A stretch of 29,410 nt of DNA from a virus. The first letter of the stretch is position 1, and every line of letters starts with the position of its first letter. Made by a program: the position numbers and the translations under genes. Of the stretch, positions 6,609 through 12,905 are shown in pieces. Under the pieces are notes generated by a model. That model had not been told where the DNA came from, made no database searches, and worked only from the letters and a program-made list of their open reading frames with translations. Location: IMG/VR virus record IMGVR_UViG_3300029945_000043, positions 1-29,410 of that record, one strand, 5' to 3'.

Positions 6609-6851
6609 ATGGATGTTCGATCCGTGAGCCGGCGCCGGCCTAAGTCGATCGCCAACGACAACCCCGGCGAGATCGTGCTGGCCGCGGTGCCGTGCGCCGC
6701 CTGCCGCGTGCTGATCGCGGAGCGGGCGCCGAGCATCTACGTCGTGGTCGGAACCGACGTGCGGGGCTGGTGCTCGCCCGTCTGCGCGGCCTCCGGCGGG
6801 GTGTGGCCATGGGCGGCGGCCGATCAGGCGATCAGGGCGACCTGGGTGTGA
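6609..6851 (+). CDS. Small zinc-finger protein, unknown function
   Basis: 80 aa from ATG 6609 with an AGGA ribosome site 5 bases upstream. Four cysteines in the order C29-x2-C32 ... C55-x3-C59 make a likely zinc knuckle, separated by a beta-rich stretch (APSIYVVVGTDVRGWCS). The N-terminus is basic (SRRRPKS). This looks like a small nucleic-acid or protein adaptor; I know no named family for it. An ATG at 6384 in the same frame would run through the repeat region and was rejected. It lies just before the NusG-like gene, and its stop overlaps a possible GTG (GTGA) start for that gene. Confidence 0.65.
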   Translation: MDVRSVSRRRPKSIANDNPGEIVLAAVPCAACRVLIAERAPSIYVVVGTDVRGWCSPVCAASGGVWPWAAADQAIRATWV

Positions 6852-7045
6852 CGATCCGTCCGGTGTTTGTTCATACCCCTTGCGAAAGGTCGCGCGCGGG
6901 TGCAGATCGCAAGAGCAGGGCGGACATCAATGGCTTAGGTGTCGCGCCTGCGCAGCCATGCCGATCTGACGCCAAACAATCAAGATCCGGACATGGCGGG
7001 CGGCGCGACGGCGCCGGCAGGAAACACAAGGCCAAGCCGACGCCG
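6852..7045. other. Gap or N-terminal extension before the NusG-like gene
   Basis: 194 bases. The frame of the NusG-like gene is open throughout and could start at GTG 6848 in a GTGA overlap. From about 6985 codon use becomes strongly GC-ending and the frame reads GRRDGAGRKHKAK, a basic motif often seen in phage DNA-binding tails; from 6851 to about 6985 codon use is not gene-like. I cannot decide between leader and coding. Confidence 0.3.
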
Positions 7046-7585
7046 ATGCAAACGACCTGGCCGAAATCCGGCGGCCCGCGCTGGCTCGCCGTCGCCACGC
7101 ACCCGCAGGCCGAACGTCTCGCGACGCAGGAGATGTCGCTCGCCGGCTATCGCTCCTATCTGCCGTACATCGCCGTCCGGCAGCGCGACCCCGTGGTCTG
7201 GTCGATGTGGCGCAAATCCCTGGTTCCGCGTTTCGCCGGGTATTGCTTCGTCCAGCACGATTACGACGCCGATCCCTGGCAACCGATCCACCGCCTCGCC
7301 GGGGTGCGCAACATTCTCACGACGCCGGAAGGCCGCCCCGTCCCGGTGGACGACAAACTGATCGCGTGGCTGATGGCTCTCGACGCGGAAAAGCCGCTGC
7401 TCGACGCGGCTAAAATGCCCATTTTCGCCGTCGGCCAGGTGGTTCGGATCGAGGACGGGCCGTTTCAGGGTTTCCCGGCCACCGTGCTCGCGTGCGACGG
7501 CTACACCACGGAACTGCTGGTCACGATCTTTGGCCGCTCCACCAAGGTCACGATCGAACGCTACAGGATCGCGGGGGCCGCCTGA
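7046..7585 (+). CDS. NusG/RfaH-family transcription elongation factor
   Basis: 179 aa from ATG 7046. The NGN domain spans residues about 12-92: RWLAVATHPQAERLATQEM, then YRSYLPYIAV, then LVPRFAGYCFVQHD and IHRLAGVRNIL, which are the standard NGN strands and helices. A KOW segment follows (FAVGQVVRIEDGPFQGFPATVLA, 128-150). Length and order match NusG and RfaH. Such proteins bind RNA polymerase and suppress pausing; phage or plasmid paralogues usually act on their own operons, so an antiterminator for phage genes is likely but not shown. A GTG at 6848 would add 66 mostly basic residues. The stop overlaps the next ATG as TGATG. Confidence 0.85.
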   Translation: MQTTWPKSGGPRWLAVATHPQAERLATQEMSLAGYRSYLPYIAVRQRDPVVWSMWRKSLVPRFAGYCFVQHDYDADPWQPIHRLAGVRNILTTPEGRPVPVDDKLIAWLMALDAEKPLLDAAKMPIFAVGQVVRIEDGPFQGFPATVLACDGYTTELLVTIFGRSTKVTIERYRIAGAA

Positions 7586-7761
7586 TGGACGAGCCCATAC
7601 TGCTGGCCCCCGCCGAGTTTGCCCGTCTGGTTCGCATCGAGATCGCGGCACGGGCCATTTTAGCGCGTCACGTCGATGTTCGCCTGGGCGACGACCAGGT
7701 GCGCATCAACCGCGATGCCTTCCTGGATCTGCGGCGCGCGCTCCAACCGGCGGACGATTGA
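7585..7761 (+). CDS. Small protein of unknown function, 58 aa
   Basis: Starts and ends in TGATG overlaps with its neighbours, which supports a real coupled gene. The short acidic-hydrophobic protein reads as one or two helices (PAEFARLVRIEIAARAILARHV) followed by a strand and another helix (DAFLDLRRALQ). No motif or family is recognised. It could be an adaptor or inhibitor, but nothing in the sequence says so. Confidence 0.5.
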   Translation: MDEPILLAPAEFARLVRIEIAARAILARHVDVRLGDDQVRINRDAFLDLRRALQPADD

Positions 7762-8066
7762 TGGGACGGCCGCTGTCCGGCGTCGCCGATCTGGTCGCGC
7801 GAATCCCGAGAATCACCGACCACGATGGCTTTTCCCACCTTGACCGCTGGAACGGCGAGGTGGCGGGCTGGACCGACCACGCGATTATGCTCGACCTCGA
7901 TCCCGCGCGGCCCTCCCGCGTGTGGCTGCCGCTCGACCAATGCCGGCGGGACGGCGACGCGCTCTATGTCGCGACCTGGCTGCTGCGGCGGCGCGAGCGC
8001 ATGATTTCCGATCATCAGGCCGCGGTTACGGCCATGCGGCGCCGGGATCCGGCACGCGGCGCCTGA
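7761..8066 (+). CDS. Small protein of unknown function, 101 aa
   Basis: Begins in a TGATG overlap. The middle part has alternating aromatic and charged residues (WNGEVAGWTDHAIMLDLD, RVWLPLDQCRRDGDALYVATWLL) that look like a small beta-barrel or SH3-like sheet, followed by a basic C-terminal helix (RRRERMISDHQAAVTAMRRRD). No catalytic motif. It is the last intact gene before a decayed region, and its stop codon again overlaps an ATG (8066). Confidence 0.6.
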   Translation: MGRPLSGVADLVARIPRITDHDGFSHLDRWNGEVAGWTDHAIMLDLDPARPSRVWLPLDQCRRDGDALYVATWLLRRRERMISDHQAAVTAMRRRDPARGA

Positions 8067-8075
8067 TGATCGATC

Positions 8076-8193
8076 ATGCGACCGCAGCGTCATCTACCTC
8101 AGTGGCCTCATCCGTCCGGCGTTGGTGGGCATCCGCGCCGATCTCGGCGTCCGCGCGGGCCGTGCGGACGCCGTATTGGTGCGAGACGGCGGC
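8076..8193 (+). pseudogene. Remnant of a phage protein starting ...SVIYLSG
   Basis: From 8086 the frame reads SVIYLSGLIRPALVGIRADLGV, which I recall as the N-terminus of a small uncharacterised phage protein family. The nearest ATG (8076) is out of frame by one base: a single extra C after codon 2 would explain this. After GIRADLGV the resemblance stops and the frame runs straight into the methyltransferase remnant. So the gene appears to have lost its start by a frameshift and its body by a deletion. Recognition is from memory, so moderate confidence only. Confidence 0.4.
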
Positions 8194-8470
8194 ATGACGC
8201 GCGTCGAGACGATTGGGGATTGCACGCTGATACTTGGCGATTGTCGCGATGTGATCCCGACGTTGGGCGCGGTGGATGCGGTGGTTACTGATCCGCCGTA
8301 TGGCGTTAATTTCATGGAATCGAATACAAAATGGTCAATTCGAGACGGCGTTTCTTATGCGTCCTATGACGACACGCGCGAAAACATGCCGCCGCATCGA
8401 AGCCGCGACGCGCCAGCCCGACATGTTCATTGAGCGGCCCCGCGCCACGCAATCGGCGCTGGAACTGAGC
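8194..8470 (+). pseudogene. DNA methyltransferase remnant with an internal deletion
   Basis: From ATG 8194 the frame gives a typical phage DNA adenine/cytosine methyltransferase N-terminus: TIGDCTLILGDCRDVIPTLG, then motif IV as VDAVVTDPPYGVNF, then SYASYDDTREN ending at 8385. At 8387 a different frame continues with CRRIEAATRQPDMFIERP, which is the usual C-terminus of the same family. About 130-150 residues that would lie between, including the AdoMet motif DPF-GSGTT, are missing. The frame from 8194 ends at 8433. The enzyme cannot be active. The gene likely suffered a deletion in this phage lineage, perhaps when the next leftward genes arrived. Confidence 0.65.
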
Positions 8471-8474
8471 GGAT

Positions 8475-8696
8475 TCACCGCATCGCCAGGATCGCCCGGG
8501 CGGCGTCCTCAAACGCCTGTCGACGGACACGTTCGTCCTTGACCTCGAGCAGCTCGTGGATGTGCCCGCGGAGAAAGCGGCGGTCCCGGCGCAGCTGCTC
8601 AATAACGATCAGCAGTTCGGTGTGCGTGCATTGCGCGAACGGCACCAGGGAGCCGTCGTCGCGGCCATACATCCCGTCGTCATCGCTGTCTGGCAC
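8475..8696 (-). CDS. Small leftward protein, unknown function, 73 aa
   Basis: GTG 8696 has a GGGG ribosome site 5 bases upstream. The protein has an acidic start (VPDSDDDGMYGRDDG) and then one long charged helix (THTELLIVIEQLRRDRRFLRGHIHELLEVKDERVRRQAFEDAARAIL) that could form a coiled coil. No family recognised. It is transcribed against all its neighbours except the gene just upstream (8726-8929), from which it is separated by 29 bases. Its 3' end abuts the methyltransferase remnant. Confidence 0.6.
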   Translation of the reverse strand: MPDSDDDGMYGRDDGSLVPFAQCTHTELLIVIEQLRRDRRFLRGHIHELLEVKDERVRRQAFEDAARAILAMR

Positions 8697-8725
8697 GATT
8701 ACCCCCCGAAAACCGCGCGCGGCGG

Positions 8726-8929
8726 TCACGATGCCGGAAACGGCACCTCGCCGCGCTCGATCATTTCCGACAATCCAGGCATGGCGAAATCCACGCGCGC
8801 GCGTTCGGCCAGTAGCTTCTCGCGCGTCCATCCCATCGCGCGCAGCACCGCGAGGGCGCGATGCGCTCGTTCCGGCGTGGCGGGATCGCCGCGCTTCGTC
8901 AGTTCGTGTTCGCAGCAAAGACAGCGCAT
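8726..8929 (-). CDS. Small Cys-rich leftward protein, 67 aa
   Basis: ATG 8929 follows a good ribosome site (AAGGGG). The protein starts MRCLCCEHEL, three Cys in the first six residues, which may bind metal with His8, followed by helices (ERAHRALAVLRAMGWTREKL) and an acidic segment. No family recognised. With the 73-aa gene it forms a two-gene leftward unit inside rightward genes, an arrangement typical of late-acquired cargo (morons) or accessory genes. No promoter was identified with confidence in 8930-9087. Confidence 0.6.
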   Translation of the reverse strand: MRCLCCEHELTKRGDPATPERAHRALAVLRAMGWTREKLLAERARVDFAMPGLSEMIERGEVPFPAS

Positions 8930-9087
8930 CGCTTTTCCCCTTGGTCCGGAAAACGCCCGCCCCAGCCGCCGGTGTACCAGGACGCCGACCGGGGCAGGCA
9001 GTTCACGCGTCCTCGGACGGCTCTCCGGCCGCCTTCCGCCGGTCAGAATACGTTACGATGGCGTCTGGTGGAAGGGCGCCGTTTCCA

Positions 9088-9702
9088 ATGGTCGCGATCT
9101 CGGTTCATGCGGACATCAAGGCGGCGACCAAGGGGCTAAACACCTTCGCGAGCAAGCAAGTGCCGTTCGCTTCCGCGGTCGCCATCAACGATGTCGCGTT
9201 CCAGGTGCAGAAGGCCGAGCGCGGCAACATCGCGCACGCCTTCAAATCGCCACGCCCGTTCACGCAAAACTCGGTGCAGGTCGACCGCGCGACCAAGCCG
9301 AGCCCGCTCGCGACCGTCTTCATACGACCCGAGGTGGCGAAATATCTCGATCCGTACGAGTTCGGCGGCCTCCATGTCACGCCGGGCAAGGCGCTGCTCA
9401 ATCCGAAGTTCATCAGCGTCGATGCGTTTGGCCAGCTGCGCAAAGGCCAGGTCAAGTCGGTCGCGGCGCGCAAGGATGTCTTCGTCGGTCGCGTGCATGG
9501 ACGCATGGGGTTCTGGCAACGATTGACGGAGAACGCATCGCGACAAGCGGGCGAGGGGCTTCATCTGCTCATCAGTTTCGCGCGCAACGCTCCGGTCGGC
9601 ATTCATCTTCGATTTGAGGAACGCGGCGTGGCGCTGGTGCGCAAGCAGATGCCCGCGGCGATGAAGAAGGCATTGGTGCAGGCGCTGGCATCGGCCCGCT
9701 GA
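9088..9702 (+). CDS. Phage tail-completion/minor tail Z-like protein
   Basis: 204 aa from ATG 9088 (AAGGG 11 bases upstream); ATG 9058 would add 10 residues. The pattern is that of the lambda gpZ / tail-completion group: a start with ISVHADIKAATKGLNTFASKQ, then PFASAVAINDVAFQVQKAE, then RPFTQNSVQVDRATK, VFIRPEVAKYLDPYEFGG, and KALLNPK. These proteins normally sit in the head-tail joining part of the late operon. Here the gene lies about 8 kb before the terminase, next to ParB. The family call is from pattern memory. It could also be an unrelated structural protein. Confidence 0.6.
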   Translation: MVAISVHADIKAATKGLNTFASKQVPFASAVAINDVAFQVQKAERGNIAHAFKSPRPFTQNSVQVDRATKPSPLATVFIRPEVAKYLDPYEFGGLHVTPGKALLNPKFISVDAFGQLRKGQVKSVAARKDVFVGRVHGRMGFWQRLTENASRQAGEGLHLLISFARNAPVGIHLRFEERGVALVRKQMPAAMKKALVQALASAR

Positions 9703-9721
9703 AAAATGGTTCCCTCCTAGG

Positions 9722-9739
9722 CCCCCGACGCATCGGGGG
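9722..9739 (+). terminator. Hairpin between tail-completion-like and ParB genes
   Basis: CCCCCGA (9722-9728), loop CGCA, TCGGGGG (9733-9739): a perfect 7-bp GC stem 20 bases after the stop at 9702. Only AATT follows, so it is a weak terminator candidate. A separate A-rich patch (AAAAAAATTTA, 9774-9784) and AGGGG precede the ATG at 9801. The 98-base gap has no other clear content. Confidence 0.4.
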
Positions 9740-9800
9740 AATTGCGCGCGCCCGATGTGTCGCTCCCTCGCAAAAAAATTTAGGGGCTTCAGTTCAGTTT

Positions 9801-10451
9801 ATGAAAATCCGCCTCGTCCCCATCGGCCGGGTCGCGCCCTACCCCGGCAACCCGCGCGCGATCAGCGCCGAGGCGGTCAATAAGGTCGCCAACAGCCTGC
9901 GCGAATTCGGCTGGCAGCAACCGATCGTCGTCGATCCGGAAATGGTCGTCGTCGCGGGCCACACGCGGCTGCTGGCGGCGCGCCTGCTCGGCATGACGCA
10001 AGTGCCGATCAAGGTCGCCGAGGGCCTCACGCCGGCGAAAATCGCCGCCTACCGCCTGGCCGACAACCGCAGCGGCGAGGAAGCCGAGTGGGACATGCGC
10101 CTGCTGCGGATCGAACTCGACGCGCTGGAGGCGGCCGATCTCAATCTCGGAGTGATGACGGGGTTCGATGACGACGAACTGGAGTCGATCCGCCTCGGCG
10201 ATGATGATGACGAGCCCGGCGATCCGACGAAGTTGGCGGACCGCTTCGGGCTGCCACCGTTCTCGGTGCTCAACGCGCGTGACGGCTGGTGGCAGGATCG
10301 CAAGCGGGCCTGGATCGCGCTCGGCATCCAGAGCGAACTGGGCCGTGGCGAGGACCTTCTCGGCCGCGCCGGCGAACTGGAGCGAGGCGATCGGGAGGGC
10401 TGGCCGCCGGGCGAACGCGACGCCGGGCGGCGGCGCCATGCCGGCGGCTGA
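9801..10451 (+). CDS. ParB/Sulfiredoxin-fold nuclease-like protein
   Basis: 216 aa. The N-terminal half is a ParB-like domain: NPR (17-19), VNKVANSLREFGWQQPIVVD (27-46), and VVAGHTRLLAARLLG (50-64), the conserved GHTR box. In phages this domain typically works with DNA methyltransferases and may guide or nick DNA. Residues about 150-180 (FGLPPFSVLNARDGWWQDRKRAW...) are, as I recall, the beginning of a methyltransferase region that is fused to ParB in related phages. The last ~30 residues turn Arg/Gly-rich, and a different frame looks more natural there, so the gene may be cut short by a frameshift. The methyltransferase follows 57 bases later in the same frame. Confidence 0.85.
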   Translation: MKIRLVPIGRVAPYPGNPRAISAEAVNKVANSLREFGWQQPIVVDPEMVVVAGHTRLLAARLLGMTQVPIKVAEGLTPAKIAAYRLADNRSGEEAEWDMRLLRIELDALEAADLNLGVMTGFDDDELESIRLGDDDDEPGDPTKLADRFGLPPFSVLNARDGWWQDRKRAWIALGIQSELGRGEDLLGRAGELERGDREGWPPGERDAGRRRHAGG

Positions 10452-10512
10452 CTACGCCAAACGCCAGCGCGGCGACGGACGCGGCCGGGCGATCGCCGCG
10501 GGGTCCAAATGA
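10438..10512 (+). CDS. Short bridging frame, possibly part of a broken ParB-methyltransferase fusion
   Basis: In the +1 frame relative to ParB, from about 10405 to 10512, the translation (TPGGGAMPAADYAKRQRGDG, then RGRAIAAGSK) looks like the linker found in ParB-methyltransferase fusions. An ATG at 10438 would make a 24-aa peptide whose TGA overlaps the methyltransferase ATG (10509). I treat it as fusion linker put out of frame rather than an independent gene. Confidence 0.3.
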   Translation: MPAADYAKRQRGDGRGRAIAAGSK

Positions 10513-11408
10513 CGCGCGTTCCAAATGCTATCGAGGGGGGCGCGGCGATGCCCCTGGATCGGGCCAGGGACGCACGCAAGGCCGGCGCCCGGGCCGCCAA
10601 CGGGGGCACGCCGGCGGGCCTGACGTTCGGCAAGATGCCGGACAACATCACCGGACCGCCCACCGGCACGTCGATCTTCGACCCGGTGCTGTGCGAGTTG
10701 GCCTATCGGTGGTTCTGCCCTCCGGGCGGGATCGTTCTCGATCCCTTCGCCGGCGGGTCGGTGCGCGGCATCGTCGCCTCCAAGCTGGGTCGCGGTTATA
10801 TCGGTGTCGATCTGAGCGCCCGCCAGATCGCGGCCAACCGGATCCAGGCGAGCGCGATCGGTTGCGATCCCGAGCCGGTCTGGATCGAGGGCGACAGCCG
10901 CGAGATCGAGGCGCTCGCGTCGGGGACGATGGCGGATTTCGTGTTTTCGTGCCCGCCTTATGCCGACCTGGAAGTCTACAGCACCGACCCCCGCGACCTC
11001 TCGGCGATGGCCTATCCGGCGTTCCTCACGGCCTACCGCGCCATCATCGCGGGCGCGGCCAGGCGCCTGCGCGACGATCGGTTCGCGGCCTTCGTCGTAG
11101 GCGACGTGCGGGACAAGCAGGGGTTCTACCGGGGCTTTCCCTGGCACACGGTCCAGGCGTGCGAGGATGCCGGCCTGCGGCTCTACAACGAGGCGGTGCT
11201 GGTGACCGCCGTGGGATCGCTCTCGATCCGGGTGGGCAAGCAATTCGAGAGCAGCAGGAAGATGGGAAAGACCCATCAGAACCTGTTCGTGTTCTGCAAG
11301 GGCGATCCGCGCAAAGCCACGGCCGCGATCGGCCCCGTGGAATTCGGCGAGCTGCCCACCGACCCGGATGCGCCGCCCGACGACACCCGGTATGGCGAGG
11401 AGCTTTAG
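10509..11408 (+). CDS. DNA methyltransferase (N6-adenine or N4-cytosine)
   Basis: 299 aa. AdoMet motif I is DPFAGGS (78-84) after the conserved FDPVLCELAYRWFCPPGG; the acidic GVDLSARQIAANR follows, and catalytic motif IV is SCPPY (147-151). All core motifs are present, so the enzyme should be active. SCPPY is of the (S/D)PP(Y/W) type used for exocyclic amino methylation of A or C; the target site cannot be read from sequence. The motif I to IV order is that of phage ParB-linked methylases. It lies between ParB and a PLP enzyme and probably acts with them on phage DNA. Confidence 0.88.
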   Translation: MTRVPNAIEGGAAMPLDRARDARKAGARAANGGTPAGLTFGKMPDNITGPPTGTSIFDPVLCELAYRWFCPPGGIVLDPFAGGSVRGIVASKLGRGYIGVDLSARQIAANRIQASAIGCDPEPVWIEGDSREIEALASGTMADFVFSCPPYADLEVYSTDPRDLSAMAYPAFLTAYRAIIAGAARRLRDDRFAAFVVGDVRDKQGFYRGFPWHTVQACEDAGLRLYNEAVLVTAVGSLSIRVGKQFESSRKMGKTHQNLFVFCKGDPRKATAAIGPVEFGELPTDPDAPPDDTRYGEEL

Positions 11409-11411
11409 CCG

Positions 11412-12143
11412 GTGCCCGCCGCGCTCGCCGCCTGGATGCCGGCGACGCCGGTCCTGACCGAGCATGAAGGCATCATCGTCGCGCGCGACGACCTGTTTCC
11501 AGGCGGGACCAAGGCGCGGTTCGCCGGCGACCTGTTCGACGGCGCCGACGAGGTGGTTTACGCGAGCCCGGCGCAGGGCGGCGCCCAGACGGCGCTGGCA
11601 TACACGGCGGCGCGGCTGGGCAAGCGCGCGACCATCTTCGTGGCCAAGCGGTCCGACCCGCATCCGCGCGCGATCGAGGCCAAGCGGATGGGCGCCCGGA
11701 TTTTCCAGGTCGCGCCGGGATATCTGAACGTGGTGCGGCATCGGGCGCGCGCCTATGCGCAGGCCCGCAAGGCGTTGCTGGCGCCGTTCGGGTTCGATCT
11801 GCCGGGGGCGGTGGCCGCGATCGCCGCGGCGGCGCGGGCCACCGGCGAGGCGCCCGACGAGGTATGGTGCGCGGCGGGTTCCGGCGTGCTGGCGCGGGGG
11901 CTCGCGGCGGCGTGGCCCGACGCGCGGAGGCATGTCGTCCAGGTCGGCCGGACGTTGTCCGCCGGCGATGTCGCCGGCGCGTCGATCCACGTCTATCCGC
12001 GCGGGTTTGGCGAGCACGCCGCGCGCGCCGCGCCGTTTCCGTCCGATCCGCACTACGACGCCAAGGCCTGGGAAATCTGCCGCGAGCGGCATGGAACCGG
12101 CTGCGTCCTGTTTTGGAACGTGACCGGACCCGCGCGGCCGTAG
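11412..12143 (+). CDS. Fold-type II PLP-dependent enzyme (tryptophan synthase beta / ACC deaminase-like)
   Basis: 243 aa from GTG 11412, three bases after the methyltransferase stop. RDDLFPGGTKAR has K34 as the PLP lysine, as in D-cysteine desulfhydrase/ACC deaminase-like enzymes. SPAQGGAQTALAYTAARLG (52-70) is the substrate-binding loop and helix, KRATIFVAKR the next strand, and CAAGSGVLARG (about 154-164) the Gly-rich phosphate loop. It is shorter than typical members (~320 aa), lacking part of the C-terminal region. Phages carry PLP enzymes in DNA hypermodification clusters, so addition of an amino-acid-derived group to a base is one option; the reaction and substrate are unknown. Confidence 0.8.
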   Translation: MPAALAAWMPATPVLTEHEGIIVARDDLFPGGTKARFAGDLFDGADEVVYASPAQGGAQTALAYTAARLGKRATIFVAKRSDPHPRAIEAKRMGARIFQVAPGYLNVVRHRARAYAQARKALLAPFGFDLPGAVAAIAAAARATGEAPDEVWCAAGSGVLARGLAAAWPDARRHVVQVGRTLSAGDVAGASIHVYPRGFGEHAARAAPFPSDPHYDAKAWEICRERHGTGCVLFWNVTGPARP

Positions 12144-12144
12144 C

Positions 12145-12315
12145 TCAATCCGCGACGCGAAACTCAATGCCCGCGCCGTTTTCGCCGGCAGCCGCATGGG
12201 CCGCCCGGACGATGTCCTCCGTGATCGCGGCGCGCGGCGCGGTGACGATCAGGAGCGGGAAGCCGCCGTCGTCTTCGATTTCCAGCCGCACCCCCGGGAT
12301 CGCGGGGAGGTTCAT
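12145..12315 (-). CDS. Small leftward protein, 56 aa
   Basis: ATG at 12313-12315, TGA at 12145-12147, one base away from the end of the convergent PLP gene. The protein reads as a strand-turn-strand (VRLEIEDDGGFPLLIVTAP) followed by a helix (AITEDIVRAAHAAAG) and a last strand (GIEFRVAD). It is compact, acidic and GC3-rich, as expected for a real gene. No family recognised. It is the last gene of the 12145-17077 leftward block. There is no room for a terminator between it and the PLP gene. Confidence 0.6.
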   Translation of the reverse strand: MNLPAIPGVRLEIEDDGGFPLLIVTAPRAAITEDIVRAAHAAAGENGAGIEFRVAD

Positions 12316-12318
12316 CGC

Positions 12319-12537
12319 TTAACCCTCCGTGGTCGTGGGCGCGGCGACGATGCGAGCGAGTTTCCTTTGCGACGGCCGCATGAACTTCTTCGCCCGCTCG
12401 AACGCCGCCTCGGCGGCCTCGCGTGTCGGAAACCGCTGCGCGCGTCCCGGTTCGTCCGTCCAAATCGTTCCGCGCAGGTTATACCCGCTCGGCAGGCACA
12501 CGATGAACGCGGCGGCGGCGGTATCGGTCTGGGTCAT
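12319..12537 (-). CDS. Small leftward protein, 72 aa
   Basis: ATG 12537 has AGGA 9 bases upstream. The protein contains AAFIVCLPSGYNLRGTIWTDEPGRAQRF, a beta-like part, then a basic helix TREAAEAAFERAKKFMRPSQRK. Small proteins of this shape are frequent in alphaproteobacterial prophages; function unknown. The stop is 3 bases before the next ATG. The 98 bases upstream (12538-12635) hold only a weak hairpin (GAGAG ... CTCTC near 12607-12621) just after the preceding gene's stop. Confidence 0.6.
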   Translation of the reverse strand: MTQTDTAAAAFIVCLPSGYNLRGTIWTDEPGRAQRFPTREAAEAAFERAKKFMRPSQRKLARIVAAPTTTEG

Positions 12538-12635
12538 CTTGTTTCATCCTGTTCTCGGGCGCCATCGCCCGGCGAGGCAGTCTCTATCTCGCGATTTCGG
12601 GGGCAGGAGAGATTTTCTCTCGCCTCCGGAAAGAA

Positions 12636-12905
12636 TTATCGAGCGCGAACGGAAGGCACCGGGTATTGCGCGCCGGTCGCCGTGATGGCGTAGACCACCG
12701 CCCGGCGGCCGTTCTGCCCATGGGTTGCGTTCATGGTGGCCTCGATGCCCCTGGCGCCCGCCAGCGTGGCGCTCTGTTCGGTGTAGGTTTCTTGCGGCCC
12801 CTTGCGGAAATGCACCGCGAAGCCCACGGCCGCGGCGATTTCCGCCGCGGCGTGGATGTCGGCGGCGTGCGGCTTGCCCCGGCTTCCGGGGCGCCGGTAG
12901 GCCAT
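12636..12905 (-). CDS. Small leftward protein, 89 aa
   Basis: Its ATG overlaps the stop of the upstream gene as TAATG (12903-12907). The N-terminus is basic (MAYRRPGSRGKPHA), followed by a helix (AADIHAAAEIAAAVGFAVHF) and a beta-like end (RRAVVYAITATGAQYPVP). No family or motif recognised. The weak hairpin downstream of its stop may separate its message from the 72-aa gene. Confidence 0.55.
   Translation of the reverse strand: MAYRRPGSRGKPHAADIHAAAEIAAAVGFAVHFRKGPQETYTEQSATLAGARGIEATMNATHGQNGRRAVVYAITATGAQYPVPSVRAR

Noticed and set aside
8539-9087. Long N-terminal extension of the tail-completion-like gene
   Set aside because: It lies opposite two leftward genes with their own ribosome sites and is Arg/Ser-rich; the family pattern begins at 9088.
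10452-12197. 581-residue leftward open frame opposite methyltransferase and PLP genes
   Set aside because: Both rightward genes have intact catalytic motifs; the leftward frame is Arg/Gly/Asp-rich and without ribosome site.
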